Below are positions 9,443 through 18,890 of a stretch of 64,000 nt of DNA, in pieces. Every line of letters starts with the position of its first letter. Within the stretch, counting starts at the first letter, position 1. The notes beneath the pieces are model-generated. The model searched no databases, was not told the origin of the DNA, and was given only the letters and a program-made list of their open reading frames with translations. This DNA comes from Methylobacterium radiodurans (GTDB lineage Bacteria > Pseudomonadota > Alphaproteobacteria > Rhizobiales > Beijerinckiaceae). A program made the position numbers and the translations under genes. The stretch lies in contig NZ_CP029551.1 in the NCBI RefSeq assembly GCF_003173735.1, positions 5,475,696-5,539,695 on the forward strand, given 5' to 3'.

Positions 9443-10837
9443 ATGCACGTGGCGATCATCGGCGTCGGCTATGTCGGCCTCGTCTCGGGCGCCTGCTTCG
9501 CAGATCTCGGCCACAGCGTGCGCTGCGTCGACCGGGATGCGGGGCGCATCGCGGCGCTCCGGGCGGGGCGGATGCCGATCTACGAGCCGCATCTCGAGGC
9601 CCTGGTCGCCCGCAACGTCGCGGCCGGGCGGCTCGGCTTCGGCACAGACCTCGCAGAGGCGGTGCGCGACGCCGAGGTGATCTTCATCGCGGTCGGCACC
9701 CCGGCGCGCCGCGGGGACGGGCACGCCGACCTCGCCCACGTCTTCGCCTGCGCCCACGAGATCGCGGGGGCGCTCACGGGTTACGCGGTGATCGTCACCA
9801 AGTCGACGGTGCCGGTCGGCACCGGCGACCGCGTCGAGCACATCCTGCGCAGCTTGCGGCCGCAAGCACCCTTCGCGGTGGTCTCGAACCCGGAATTCCT
9901 GCGCGAAGGCGCGGCCATCGCTGACTTCAAGACGCCCGATCGCATCGTTATCGGCACGGCGGACGAGCGGGCGCGGGCCGTGATGCATAACCTCTACCGG
10001 CCGCTGGAGCCCGGCACGCGGATTCTGTTCACGGGCCGCCGCTCGGCGGAACTGGTGAAATACGCCGCCAACGCCTTCCTGGCGCTCAAGATCGGCTTCA
10101 TCAACGAGATGGCCGACCTCTGCGAGCAGGCAGATGCCGATATCCACGACGTCGCCCACGGCATCGGCCTCGACAGGCGCATCGGCGCACGCTTCCTCCA
10201 GGCCGGCCCGGGCTTCGGCGGCTCCTGCTTCCCGAAGGACATCCAGGCCCTGATCAAGTCGGCCCAGGACCTCGGCGCGCCAGCCCGGATCGTCGAGACG
10301 GTGGCGGCGGCTAACGAGCAGCGGAAGCGCCGCATGGCGCGCCGCCTGATCCAGGCCTGCGGCGGCTCGGTGCGCGGGCTGACGATCGGGGTGCTCGGCC
10401 TCACCTTCAAGCCGAACACCGACGACATGCGCGAATCGCCCGCGCTCACGATCATCACGGCGCTCCTCGACGAGGGCGCGGAGGTGCGGGCCTTCGACCC
10501 GGAGGGCATGGCGCAGGCCCGCGCGCTGATGCCGGAGATCACCTACGTCGCAAGCGCCGAGGCGGTGGCCGAGGGCGCGCACGCCCTAGCGCTGATCACC
10601 GAGTGGGACGCCTTCCGGGATCTCGACCTGCCGCGGCTCCGGGGACGGATGGCGGGCGACGTTCTGGTGGATTACCGCAACCTGATCGCGCCGGAAGCGG
10701 CGGCGGAGGCCGGCTTCCACCATATCGGCATCGGCTGCCGCCCCGCCCGGCCGGCGGCGCCGGCGCAGATCGCCCGGGTCCGGGGGAGCCGGCGCGGCGC
10801 GCGGATCGATTCCGAGCTTGCGGCCTCGCCCGCCTGA
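9443..10837 (+). CDS. UDP-glucose 6-dehydrogenase
   Basis: 464 residues from ATG 9443, preceded by a purine-rich GGAGGGAGAG site; the upstream in-frame ATGs have no such site. N-terminal Rossmann motif GVGYVG binds NAD, and the catalytic cysteine lies in GFGGSCFPKD. This is the UDP-glucose/GDP-mannose dehydrogenase family; length and motifs fit UDP-glucose 6-dehydrogenase, which makes UDP-glucuronate for capsule, exopolysaccharide or lipid A sugars. The C-terminus has a basic tail (RVRGSRRGAR). No polysaccharide genes flank it here, so substrate specificity is inferred from the family. Confidence 0.9.
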   Translation: MHVAIIGVGYVGLVSGACFADLGHSVRCVDRDAGRIAALRAGRMPIYEPHLEALVARNVAAGRLGFGTDLAEAVRDAEVIFIAVGTPARRGDGHADLAHVFACAHEIAGALTGYAVIVTKSTVPVGTGDRVEHILRSLRPQAPFAVVSNPEFLREGAAIADFKTPDRIVIGTADERARAVMHNLYRPLEPGTRILFTGRRSAELVKYAANAFLALKIGFINEMADLCEQADADIHDVAHGIGLDRRIGARFLQAGPGFGGSCFPKDIQALIKSAQDLGAPARIVETVAAANEQRKRRMARRLIQACGGSVRGLTIGVLGLTFKPNTDDMRESPALTIITALLDEGAEVRAFDPEGMAQARALMPEITYVASAEAVAEGAHALALITEWDAFRDLDLPRLRGRMAGDVLVDYRNLIAPEAAAEAGFHHIGIGCRPARPAAPAQIARVRGSRRGARIDSELAASPA

Positions 10838-10850
10838 CGGGCCGTGGCGG

Positions 10851-11648
10851 TCAGGTATCCCAGCGCGGCGGGCGCTTCTGCAGAAAGGCGTCGATCCCCT
10901 CGGCCGCCTCGGCCATCAGCATGTTGCGGGTCATGACCGCGGAGGCATCGGCATAGGCCTCCGCGAGGCCGAGTTCGGCCTGCCGTCCGAAGGCCTTCTT
11001 GCCGATCGCCAGAACGCGCGGCGCCTTCGCGGCGATGCGGGCGGCGAGCGCCCGAGCGCCCGCCGCGAGGTCGGAGGCGGGGACCACCCGGTTGACCAGG
11101 CCGATGCGCAGCGCCTCTGCGGCGTCGATCGGCTCGCCGAGGAGCAGCATCTCCATGGCCGCCTTGCGCGGGACCGCCCGCGAGAGGGCGACCATCGGCG
11201 TCGAGCAGAACAGTCCGATCTGCACGCCGGGCGTGGCGAAGCGCGCCTCCTCCGAGCAGATCGCGAGGTCGCAGGTGGCCACGAGCTGGCAACCCGCCGC
11301 AGTGGCGACCCCGTGCACCTGCGCGATCACGGGCTGCGGCAGGCGGGTGATCGCAAGCATCAGGGCCGAGCAGGCCTCGAACAGGGCCCGGACGGAATCG
11401 GCCGAGGGATCGGCCCGCATCTCCTTGAGGTCGTGCCCGGCACAGAAGGCGGGCCCCGCGCCTCGCAGCACCACGACCCGCACCGAGCGGTCGTCGCGGA
11501 TGACGTCGAGCGCGCCGTGGAGCGCCGCCATCAGCCCGCGCGAGAGGGCGTTGCGCGCCGCGCCGCGGTTGAGGGTCAGGGTTGCGATCCCGTCCGCGTC
11601 CTCGCGCAGCAGCAGGGGTTCCGGGACGGATGGCGCGACGGCGGGCAT
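10851..11648 (-). CDS. Enoyl-CoA hydratase/isomerase family protein
   Basis: 265 residues from ATG 11648. The crotonase fold is clear: the oxyanion-hole segment AFCAGHDLKEM near residue 65 and the second conserved block HGVATAAGCQLVATCDLAI. Such proteins hydrate or isomerise acyl-CoA thioesters in fatty-acid or amino-acid breakdown. The version with GHDLKE and few acidic catalytic residues resembles the ECHDC3-like subgroup, whose physiological substrate is uncertain. It converges on the UDP-glucose dehydrogenase gene with only 13 bp between stop codons. The half-length acyl-CoA-synthetase-like gene lies upstream on the same strand. Confidence 0.88.
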   Translation of the reverse strand: MPAVAPSVPEPLLLREDADGIATLTLNRGAARNALSRGLMAALHGALDVIRDDRSVRVVVLRGAGPAFCAGHDLKEMRADPSADSVRALFEACSALMLAITRLPQPVIAQVHGVATAAGCQLVATCDLAICSEEARFATPGVQIGLFCSTPMVALSRAVPRKAAMEMLLLGEPIDAAEALRIGLVNRVVPASDLAAGARALAARIAAKAPRVLAIGKKAFGRQAELGLAEAYADASAVMTRNMLMAEAAEGIDAFLQKRPPRWDT

Positions 11649-11754
11649 CGGGGTACCTCGTTGCAGGAGCCGCGAGCCTAGAGCCGTCCGCGGGCGCACT
11701 GCAATCCGGAGAGCCCGCCCGGCATGGGAGGCCGGCACCCGCGTCGTCGGCGCG

Positions 11755-12549
11755 CTAGCACAGGGTGCCCGGACGCGGGCCGCTCTCAACCACCACGACT
11801 CCGCCGCGCAGGAGGACGCCGCAGGCTTCGGCGACCGCGCGAAACTCCGCGGGGCAGACCTCGATGGCGCGGGGCAAACCGAGGCTCGCGCCCTGAGCCC
11901 AGGCCAGGATCTGCCGGTGGCTCGCCGCCGCCACCGTGGGGGCCGCGCCCCGGTGACCCGAGCAGGCGAGCAGCGCGGCATCGTCGGCACCGACTTCACC
12001 CGGTCCGGCCAGCTCTTCGCCCTCGTATTCGGCCGCCTCGATGTCGATCCGGGCGAAGTCGGCGCCCGGCCCGTGCCAGCGCACTGCCGGCATCTCCGGT
12101 ATCAGCGCCGCCAGGGCCTGGACGCCCTCGGCACAATCGGGATCGGCCACGAGGAGGCGCGGGGCCAGAGAAGCCAGGGTTCGAGCGAGGCACGCGCCGG
12201 AGAGGCTCGCGTCGACGAGCGCAACCCGGGCGCCCGCCAGCGCGAAGCCGAGCCAGAGGGCGAGGCTAGCGGGGCCGTGGCGCATCAGCAGGGCCACGGT
12301 GTTGCCGGACCCGAACCCCTCCGCCTCGGCGTAGCGAGCGTAGCGGGCGAGATCCGCGCCGAACGCGGCATAGCTGGTGCAGCCCGCCGGCCCGGCGAAG
12401 GCCGGGGCCGGGCCGTGCACCGCAGCAGCCTCCGCCACGATCTGCGGAAGGCAGATCTGCGGGCGGAAGGCGGCGAGACCCTGCCGCCCGGCTCCGGGCC
12501 GAATGGTCGGCATCGGAGTGTCGGTGCGGGGGTGAGCGGCGTGCAGCAT
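11755..12549 (-). CDS. Half-length AMP-forming acyl-CoA synthetase-like protein
   Basis: 264 residues that resemble only the N-terminal half of long-chain acyl-CoA synthetases and FATP-like proteins: an N-terminal block with FAGPAGCTSYAAFGADLAR, a middle segment GNTVALLMRHGPASLALWLG, and a degenerate version of the AMP-binding P-loop at CSGHRGAAPTVAAASHRQI, where the family norm is TSGTTGxPKxxxxSH. The catalytic C-terminal half is absent and the gene ends at a TAG with no coding remnant after it. Function is doubtful: it may be a decaying gene or a regulatory or binding-only derivative. An internal start at 12513 is possible. It sits 106 bp upstream of the enoyl-CoA hydratase on the same strand. 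Confidence 0.6.
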   Translation of the reverse strand: MLHAAHPRTDTPMPTIRPGAGRQGLAAFRPQICLPQIVAEAAAVHGPAPAFAGPAGCTSYAAFGADLARYARYAEAEGFGSGNTVALLMRHGPASLALWLGFALAGARVALVDASLSGACLARTLASLAPRLLVADPDCAEGVQALAALIPEMPAVRWHGPGADFARIDIEAAEYEGEELAGPGEVGADDAALLACSGHRGAAPTVAAASHRQILAWAQGASLGLPRAIEVCPAEFRAVAEACGVLLRGGVVVVESGPRPGTLC

Positions 12550-12812
12550 GCGTTTCCAGCCCGGGATTGTGCTTCGTCGCGAGACGAGAGGCCAAGACGT
12601 GCGTCCGAGGTCTTAAGATTTCCCCTCCGGGACGGGTCGAATGCTCGCCGAGAGCCGCGCCCAGCCCTGAACGACGGCTCGCCGGGGCGTGACGACGACG
12701 GCGGATAAAGTCCTGGTGCGCGCACGCGACATCTCGCCCTGCGCACGATGCCGATCTATCCCGGGCACCGTCGAACGGATCGGCAGAATCCGCGAAGCGA
12801 GGAACCCCTGGA

Positions 12813-13268
12813 ATGCACCACCCCTATCGCCCCGCCCGCGCCGCGGCCCTCACGGCAAGCTTGGCCGCCGCCCTTCTCGCCGCCGCGCCGGCAGCGGCGC
12901 AGATCCGCAACGCCCCCGCCCCGCGCGCGCTCGAATTCGCGGCCTACATCTTCGCCGCCTCGAACGTCTGCGGCTACCGCATCGGCACGGAGGCCTTCGA
13001 GGCCCTGCTCGCCAAGCAGAACGCCAGGGCGGAGGACGTTGCCCCGCGCGGCCCCTTCGGCAATCGGGTCCAGACCATGTTCGCGCTGATGTCGAACCAG
13101 ATGGCGCTGAACCGCGAGCAGGCCTGCCTCGCGGTGGCCGGCGAGTACGGCCCCGAGGGCAACGTCGCCAAGAATGTGCTCCTGCCCGCCGAGAGCACCG
13201 TGCAGCCGCCCGCTTCCGGATCCGCGCAGCCGCCCTCTGGCGGGTCCGCCGCGAAGCCCGTGCAGTAG
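12813..13268 (+). CDS. Hypothetical periplasmic protein with Pro/Ser-rich tail
   Basis: 151 residues with a signal peptide (cleavage near PAAAQ, about residue 29). The mature part has two cysteines that could form a disulfide (NVCGYR and QACLAV) and ends in a low-complexity tail rich in Ser, Pro and Gly. No family was recognised. Good upstream spacing but no strong ribosome site. Likely exported. Confidence 0.65.
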   Translation: MHHPYRPARAAALTASLAAALLAAAPAAAQIRNAPAPRALEFAAYIFAASNVCGYRIGTEAFEALLAKQNARAEDVAPRGPFGNRVQTMFALMSNQMALNREQACLAVAGEYGPEGNVAKNVLLPAESTVQPPASGSAQPPSGGSAAKPVQ

Positions 13269-13468
13269 CGGAAGTCAGGGCTACCGGGGGTCTCCCGGAT
13301 GACGGCGCGAAGGATCGGGTGACGGAGCAATTTCGGGCTCTGCAGGCCTCGGGCGAGTCGGTGGCGGGCCAGCGGATCGTGGACTAGGCGACGGCCGACG
13401 GCGTGCTCGAGTAGAATCGGCAAGTCGGCGCCGACAACCAGACCATCTGAGCCGGGGATCCGGGCCCC

Positions 13469-13981
13469 TCAGCGCTCCGGTCCGCCCCCCGTCGCCATCT
13501 TGCGGCGGGCATCCGCCTGGCCGCTGACCGAGCCGTAATACTCGGCGGCGTCGCCGAGCTGCGCCGAGGGCTGGCAGACCGGCGTGCAGGAATAGGAGTT
13601 GCGGTCGAGCGCCCCGCGCTGGACCGTGACCACGGAGGTCTGCGCGGCATCGACCCGGATGGTCGTCTCGGCGATCATCGCGCCCGCGCCGTCGAGGGCA
13701 ATGAGGTTGGTCGAGCCGAAGCTCTTGCCGGTCAGCACGATCACCCCGTTCTTCTGCAGGGTCACGTCGGCGATGATCGGGTTGCCGACGATGATCGTCT
13801 GCGTCCGCTCGGGCAGGCGCATCACCTTGGCGTTGTCGACGAAGACCGTGACGACGGCGGGCGTCTCCGGTGCGGCGCCGACGGCGGAGGCGGTGAGCAG
13901 GAGGCCGGCAACCGGGCCAAGGCGCCGTGCGAGAGCCTTGCGTGCAGGACCCTTGGCGAGGCGGGGCAGGATACGGCGCAT
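13469..13981 (-). CDS. Secretin N-terminal-like (CpaC-type pilus assembly) protein
   Basis: 170 residues from ATG 13981, which gives a basic N-region and hydrophobic signal peptide (LGPVAGLLLTASAVGAA). The mature domain contains VFVDNAKVMRLPERTQTIIVGNP and VLTGKSFGSTNLIALD, the pattern of the pilus assembly N-terminal domain found at the front of CpaC/RcpA secretins. Here it stands alone with a Cys-containing tail (CTPVCQP) and no secretin domain. A periplasmic role is inferred; the Flp pilus genes are not nearby. Confidence 0.75.
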   Translation of the reverse strand: MRRILPRLAKGPARKALARRLGPVAGLLLTASAVGAAPETPAVVTVFVDNAKVMRLPERTQTIIVGNPIIADVTLQKNGVIVLTGKSFGSTNLIALDGAGAMIAETTIRVDAAQTSVVTVQRGALDRNSYSCTPVCQPSAQLGDAAEYYGSVSGQADARRKMATGGGPER

Positions 13982-14186
13982 GGCTCGCGGCACTCTTGGA
14001 CGAAGGCGGGCTCCGGCCGGGCGGCGGCTCCGCAACTCCCGGTCAGAAAAGCGCGGATTGATGAAGGAAGGCCTAAGCCGGCCCGACCTCTCGAACCGGC
14101 TCGCGGCTGATCCTCGACGGCCTCCGGCCTCTGGAGACCCGGTTCGAGGGGGCCGGGCGTCTCACGCTGGAGAACCGGCATCCCGC

Positions 14187-15914
14187 TTATGTGCTCCGGT
14201 CGCGGCCCGAGACGAGCCGCAACTGCGGCGCCGGCCGGCCCGCGAGGGAGGCGGCGACCTTGCGCTCCAACTCGCCGTCCCGGTACGGCTTCTGCACGAT
14301 GCCCTCAACCCCCACTGCCCCGGCCTGGGCCAGGGCGGCGGTGTCGGCGTAGCCCGTGACGAACAGGACCGGGATCTGCGGCCAGCGCTTGCGCAGCTCG
14401 ATCGCGGCCTCGGCCCCGTTCATGCCCGGCATGGCGAAGTCGATGACGACGAGATCGACGCACGGGTCCGCTTCCAGCGCCGCCAGGGCCTGCAGGCCGG
14501 AGGCCGCCTCGCGCACGGCGTAGCCCGCCTCCACGAGACGGGTCACCGTCACCTCGCGCACTCCGGCATCGTCGTCCACGACGAGAAGCGCGGGCCGGGC
14601 TCCCGGCGGTTGCGCGCGCGCGCAATCGACTGCCGCGTCCGCCACCGGCGCGGCCGCCCCTTCCGCCTCGGCGCGGGGCAGGTACACCTTGATCGAGGTA
14701 CCCTCGCCCGGAACCGTGTCGATGCGCAGGCCGCCGCCGGACTGCTTCACGAAGCCGTAGACCTGGGCGAGCCCGAGTCCCGATCCCTTGCCGACCGCCT
14801 TGGTGGTGAAGAAGGGCTCGAAGACGCGCGCCAGAACCTCGGGCGTCATCCCGGTCCCGGTATCGCTGACCGAGACCATCACGTACTCGCCCGGCTGCGG
14901 GTGCTCGGGCCGCGTCGGGCCCGCGCGCACCGTCATGTTGGCGGTCTCGATGGTGAGGCGGCCACCCACCGCCATCGCGTCCCGGGCGTTGATGGCAAGG
15001 TTCAGGATGACCAGCTCGACCTGGGTGGCATCGACGAGCGCCGGCCAGAGCCCGTCGTGCAGCGCGGTCTCGATCCGCACCGCGCCCCCGATGGAGCTGG
15101 TGAGCAGGTCGCGCATCGAGGCGACCGTGCGGTTCAGGCTCACCGGCGTCGGCTCCAGCCGCTGGCGCCGGGAGAAGGCGAGGAGCTGCGCCGTCAGGTT
15201 GGCGCCGCGCGCGGCCGCGCCCCGCATCATGTCGAGGCGCCGGCGCGAGCGCTCGTCGCTCACGGCCCGCTCCAGGAACTCGATATTGCCGGCGATGACG
15301 GTGAGCAGGTTGTTGAAGTCGTGCGCGACGCCGCTGGTCAGCTGCCCCACCGCCTCCAGGCGCTGGGCAAGGCGCAGGGCCTCCTCGATCCGCTCGCGCT
15401 CCGCGATCTGCGCCTCGAGCGCGGCGTTGGCCTCGGCCAGCTCGCGGGTGCGCTCGGCGACGCGGGCCTCAAGCGTGCGGTTCAGGGCCTGCAGGGCAGC
15501 CTCGGCGGCGCGCTTCTCGGCCCTGAGGCGCGCCTCGGCAAGCGCCCGCACGACGATGCGCGGCAGGCGGTCGAGCCGCTGCTTGGTCACGTAGTCGGTG
15601 GCGCCGTTCTTGAGCGCCTCGACCGCGACATCCTCGCCGAGCGTGCCCGAGCAGAACACGAAAGGAGTGTCGGGGCATTGTGCGCCGGCAAGCCCCAGCG
15701 CGCTGAGGCCGTCGAAGGTCGGCAGCACGTAGTCGGCGAGGATCAGGTCGTGCCGGTCCGGCACGGCCTCGGCCGCGAAGGCCTCGCGGCTCATCACCCG
15801 CACGATCCGGACGGCAGGCCCGAGCCGATCAAGCTCGGCCTCGATCAGCTCGGCGTCGAGGTCGCTGTCCTCGAGATGGAGGATGCGCAGCGGCGCGGAC
15901 GCCGCCTCGGTCAG
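14187..15914 (-). CDS. Hybrid histidine kinase with receiver domains at both ends
   Basis: 575 residues if translation starts at the CTG overlapping the previous gene's stop (15914). The nearest GTG (15803) would remove the acidic pocket of the first receiver (LHLEDSDLD, encoded at about 15830-15880). Domain order: receiver with acceptor Asp in LADYVLP; coiled coil (about residues 130-185); HisKA with His in GVAHDFNNLL (about 198); HATPase with DTGTGM and GSGLGLAQVYG; C-terminal receiver with VVDDD and VVIDFAMPGMNG. It is third in an operon after the bacteriophytochrome and its response regulator (4-bp overlap), so it probably relays red-light signals. No ATG fits the complete fold. Confidence 0.85.
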   Translation of the reverse strand: MTEAASAPLRILHLEDSDLDAELIEAELDRLGPAVRIVRVMSREAFAAEAVPDRHDLILADYVLPTFDGLSALGLAGAQCPDTPFVFCSGTLGEDVAVEALKNGATDYVTKQRLDRLPRIVVRALAEARLRAEKRAAEAALQALNRTLEARVAERTRELAEANAALEAQIAERERIEEALRLAQRLEAVGQLTSGVAHDFNNLLTVIAGNIEFLERAVSDERSRRRLDMMRGAAARGANLTAQLLAFSRRQRLEPTPVSLNRTVASMRDLLTSSIGGAVRIETALHDGLWPALVDATQVELVILNLAINARDAMAVGGRLTIETANMTVRAGPTRPEHPQPGEYVMVSVSDTGTGMTPEVLARVFEPFFTTKAVGKGSGLGLAQVYGFVKQSGGGLRIDTVPGEGTSIKVYLPRAEAEGAAAPVADAAVDCARAQPPGARPALLVVDDDAGVREVTVTRLVEAGYAVREAASGLQALAALEADPCVDLVVIDFAMPGMNGAEAAIELRKRWPQIPVLFVTGYADTAALAQAGAVGVEGIVQKPYRDGELERKVAASLAGRPAPQLRLVSGRDRST

Positions 15915-16372
15915 GCGTTCGATGGCCAGCCTCCCCGGTGCGGCGGCGGCTCGTTCAGGAGCGCCCAGAAGACCCCGATCTCCTTGATGGCGGCGAAGAA
16001 CTCATCGAAGGCGACGGGCTTCACCACGAAGGCGTTCACGCCGAGATTGTAGGAGCGCACGACGTCGGTCTCCTCGCGGGAGGAGGTCAGCATGACAACC
16101 GGAATGGCCCGGGTGACCGGATCGGCCTTCACCTTGGCGAGCACCTCCAGGCCATCGACCTTCGGGAGCTTGAGGTCGAGCAGCACCACGGCGGGGTCCT
16201 GCTGCGGCCGTCCCTCGTGGGCGCCGCGCCGGTAGATGAAGTCGAGCGCCTCGGCGCCGTCGCGGCAGATGACGATCTCGTTGGCGAGCTGGCTCGATTC
16301 GAGCGCGGCGAGCGTAAGCTCGATGTCGTTCGGGTTGTCCTCGACGAGGAGGATGGGCTTCAGGGCCGCCAT
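15911..16372 (-). CDS. Single-domain response regulator (phytochrome-associated)
   Basis: 153 residues, almost entirely a CheY-like receiver: acidic pair in LLVEDNPND, phospho-acceptor Asp in VLLDLKLP, Thr/Ser in MLTSS, Lys in VVKPV. This is the Rcp1-like type that receives phosphate from bacteriophytochrome kinases. The ATG (16372) is one base after the TGA of the phytochrome gene (16374-16376), so translation is probably coupled. The 3' end overlaps the putative start of the hybrid kinase. No output domain is present. Confidence 0.93.
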   Translation of the reverse strand: MAALKPILLVEDNPNDIELTLAALESSQLANEIVICRDGAEALDFIYRRGAHEGRPQQDPAVVLLDLKLPKVDGLEVLAKVKADPVTRAIPVVMLTSSREETDVVRSYNLGVNAFVVKPVAFDEFFAAIKEIGVFWALLNEPPPHRGGWPSNA

Positions 16373-16373
16373 C

Positions 16374-18629
16374 TCAGTGCGCCTCCTCCCGGGTCGGCAG
16401 GGTGAAGTAGAAGGTCGCACCCTCGCCGAGGCGGCTCTCGGCCCAGGTCCGGCCGCCGTGGCGCTCCACGATGCGGCGGACATTGGCGAGGCCGATGCCG
16501 GTGCCCTCGAACTCCTCGACCCGGTGCAGGCGCTGGAACACGCCGAAGAGCTTGTCGACATACGCCATGTCGAAGCCGACACCGTTGTCGCGGACGTAGA
16601 ACACGTCCTCGCCCTCGCGCGGCGGCAGCCGGCCGACCTCGATCACGGCCTCCGCCCGGCCGCGGCTGTACTTCAGCGCGTTCGAGAGCAGGTTCTCGAG
16701 GACGAGGCGCAGCATCGCCGGGTCCGCGTAGGCGCGCCCGAGCGGGCCCAACTCCCAGCGCACCGCCCGCTCCGGAGGGACATCGCGCAGGACCTTGCGC
16801 CGGACCTCCTCGACGAGGGCGTTCATGTCGCCAGGCACCCGGTTCAGGGCGTGGCGCCCCATCTGTGAGAAGCTCAGCAGGTTGTCGACGAGCGTGCCGG
16901 CCGAGAAGGCCGCCTCGATGATGGTCTCGACGTAGTGCCGTCCCTTGTCCGAGAGGTTCGGTCCCTCGCGGTTCTTGAGCAGGTTCGCGTAGCCGACGAT
17001 GTGCCGGAAGGGCGCGCGCAGATCGTGGCTAACCGAGTAGGAGAAGGCCTCCAGCTCCTTGTTCGAGCGCTGCAGCTCCTCGCTCATGGCGGCGAGCTCC
17101 TCGGCCCTGCGCAGCACGATGCCGAGGACCGACGCGCGCAGGTCCTTGGCCGCCTCGATCTCCGGGAGCGACCAGGGCATCGAGCGGCCCTTGACCGTCT
17201 CCTTCCAGATCTCGAAGGATTTTCGCGGATGCAGCCGGTCGGGGCCCCCCTCGGGGTCGGGCCGGGCCGCCTTCACCGGGTTGCCGCCCCACTTCACCGT
17301 CCGGACCACCTCCGGCCTGAACCAGAGGATGTAGCTCGCGTAGCGCTTCGAGACCGAGATCGCCAGGAGGCCGCTCGCCCGGTCGGCGAAGTTCTCGGCC
17401 CGCGGGAAGGCCTCGGCCAGGGCCTCGGTCACGAAGACCTCGTCGCTCTCCGCGCGCGCCGACAGCCAGGCGTAGAGGGCGCGCACCGCGCGCTCCGGGG
17501 GCGTCGCGCCAAGGAGCCGGCAGCGGTCGGCGGTGACGATGGCCGCGCCCGAGGCGTTCACGAGCCCGAGCACGTCGTCCGGATGGTTGAGCAGCCCGTC
17601 GACGAAGCTGTCCTCCTCCGCCATGAAGCCGAGGAGGCGGGCCTGCACGGCGCCCAGCGCGAGGCGCTGCTCGGCCTGCTCGCCCCGGACCTTCGCGGAG
17701 AGCTGCAGGGCGAAGATCTGGGTGAGGAAGTCGCAGGCGTTGCGCGCCTGGAGCGGCACGCGCCGCGGCTCCCGGTTGTGGCAGGAGACGAGACCCCAGA
17801 GAGCACCGTCCACCAGGATCGAGACCGACATGGACGCCATCGTGCCCATGTTGCGCATGTACTCGACATGGACCGGCGAGACCGAGCGCAGGACCGACTG
17901 GCTCAGGTCGAGGGGCCGGCCCGCGGGCGTGGTGCCCGGGCGGATCGGCACCGGCGCGTAGCCGGCATCCGGGATGATGCGCAGGCGGTTGCGCCGGTAG
18001 AGCTCGCGCGCCTGGGCCGGGATGTCGGAGGCGGGAAAGCGCAGGTCGAGATAGGAGGGCAGTGCGCCGTTGCCGTCCTCGGCGACGACCGTGCCGTGCC
18101 AATCCCGATCGAACCGGTAGACGAGCGCGCGGTCGAAGCCCGTGACGTGGCGGATGTCCCGGGCGAGGAGTTCACAGAGATCCTCGACGGTCCGGGCCGT
18201 GTGGAGCCGCTGCACGAAGGCGCGCAGCCGCGGCGTGAGCGCATCGAGCCCGGCATCCCCCGAGGCGTCGTCGGTCTCCTCCAACTCCAGCACGAGGAGG
18301 TCGTCGACCCGGTGCGCCGCGACCTCGTAGGCCTGGCGCGTTGAGCCCGCTCCCAGCGTGACGGTGCGCAGGTAGAGGGCGCCGTCCGGCTCACCGCCCG
18401 CCTCAAGATAGCGGCGCGCGAGCGCGGCGAGTTCGGGGAAGGCGCTCTCAAGGGGAGTGCCAACCGAGGCTGCGGGCGGTCCGTTCGCGCTCGCCTGGAC
18501 GACCATCAGGGTTCGGGCGTCGAGCGCGAGCAGGAAACCGTGCGGCTGAACGCTGCCCACGATGTGGATCGGCTCGCGGTCGCAGGCCGACAGATCGATG
18601 CGCCGGGCAGCCTCACTCGCTCGATTCAA
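16374..18629 (-). CDS. bphP: Bacteriophytochrome sensor histidine kinase
   Basis: 751 residues with the complete phytochrome layout. The PAS domain has the biliverdin-binding Cys16 (LSACDREPIHIVGSVQPHG). The GAF domain has the PASDIPAQAR signature, and the PHY domain has a tongue region with W-G-G-N-P-x-K. The HisKA domain carries H535 (YSVSHDLRAP) and the HATPase has DNGVGFD and GTGIGLANVRR. It senses red/far-red light and phosphorylates the adjacent response regulator. First gene of a three-gene coupled operon. The upstream 260-bp gap (18630-18890) should contain the promoter; no element was recognised. A haem oxygenase for biliverdin is not in this window. Confidence 0.95.
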   Translation of the reverse strand: MNRASEAARRIDLSACDREPIHIVGSVQPHGFLLALDARTLMVVQASANGPPAASVGTPLESAFPELAALARRYLEAGGEPDGALYLRTVTLGAGSTRQAYEVAAHRVDDLLVLELEETDDASGDAGLDALTPRLRAFVQRLHTARTVEDLCELLARDIRHVTGFDRALVYRFDRDWHGTVVAEDGNGALPSYLDLRFPASDIPAQARELYRRNRLRIIPDAGYAPVPIRPGTTPAGRPLDLSQSVLRSVSPVHVEYMRNMGTMASMSVSILVDGALWGLVSCHNREPRRVPLQARNACDFLTQIFALQLSAKVRGEQAEQRLALGAVQARLLGFMAEEDSFVDGLLNHPDDVLGLVNASGAAIVTADRCRLLGATPPERAVRALYAWLSARAESDEVFVTEALAEAFPRAENFADRASGLLAISVSKRYASYILWFRPEVVRTVKWGGNPVKAARPDPEGGPDRLHPRKSFEIWKETVKGRSMPWSLPEIEAAKDLRASVLGIVLRRAEELAAMSEELQRSNKELEAFSYSVSHDLRAPFRHIVGYANLLKNREGPNLSDKGRHYVETIIEAAFSAGTLVDNLLSFSQMGRHALNRVPGDMNALVEEVRRKVLRDVPPERAVRWELGPLGRAYADPAMLRLVLENLLSNALKYSRGRAEAVIEVGRLPPREGEDVFYVRDNGVGFDMAYVDKLFGVFQRLHRVEEFEGTGIGLANVRRIVERHGGRTWAESRLGEGATFYFTLPTREEAH

Positions 18630-18890
18630 CTCGGACGTCCTCCTCGAGCGATCGTCTTCCGTCCCTGGATGTCCCTCGGGCTACGGGCACCCGCGCCTCC
18701 CGGGCAGCAAGCGGGCGCTCCGGCAGGCCGGGGCTTCTTCGAAGGCTCTTAGCAGCCGGGGCGCGGCACTCATAGGGAGACCAAAGTGCGGCATCGGGCA
18801 GCCCCGCAGGGTCCTGCCGTGCGTCCGCACTCCCTCAAGCCGGCGACGCCCCGCCGCCAGCGCCGGCGAACGGCCGCAGGGGCCGGCCGG

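Noticed and set aside
14788..15594. Plus-strand frame over the hybrid kinase, and a longer one from 13599
   Set aside because: The opposite strand encodes unmistakable kinase and receiver motifs; these frames are low-complexity shadows.
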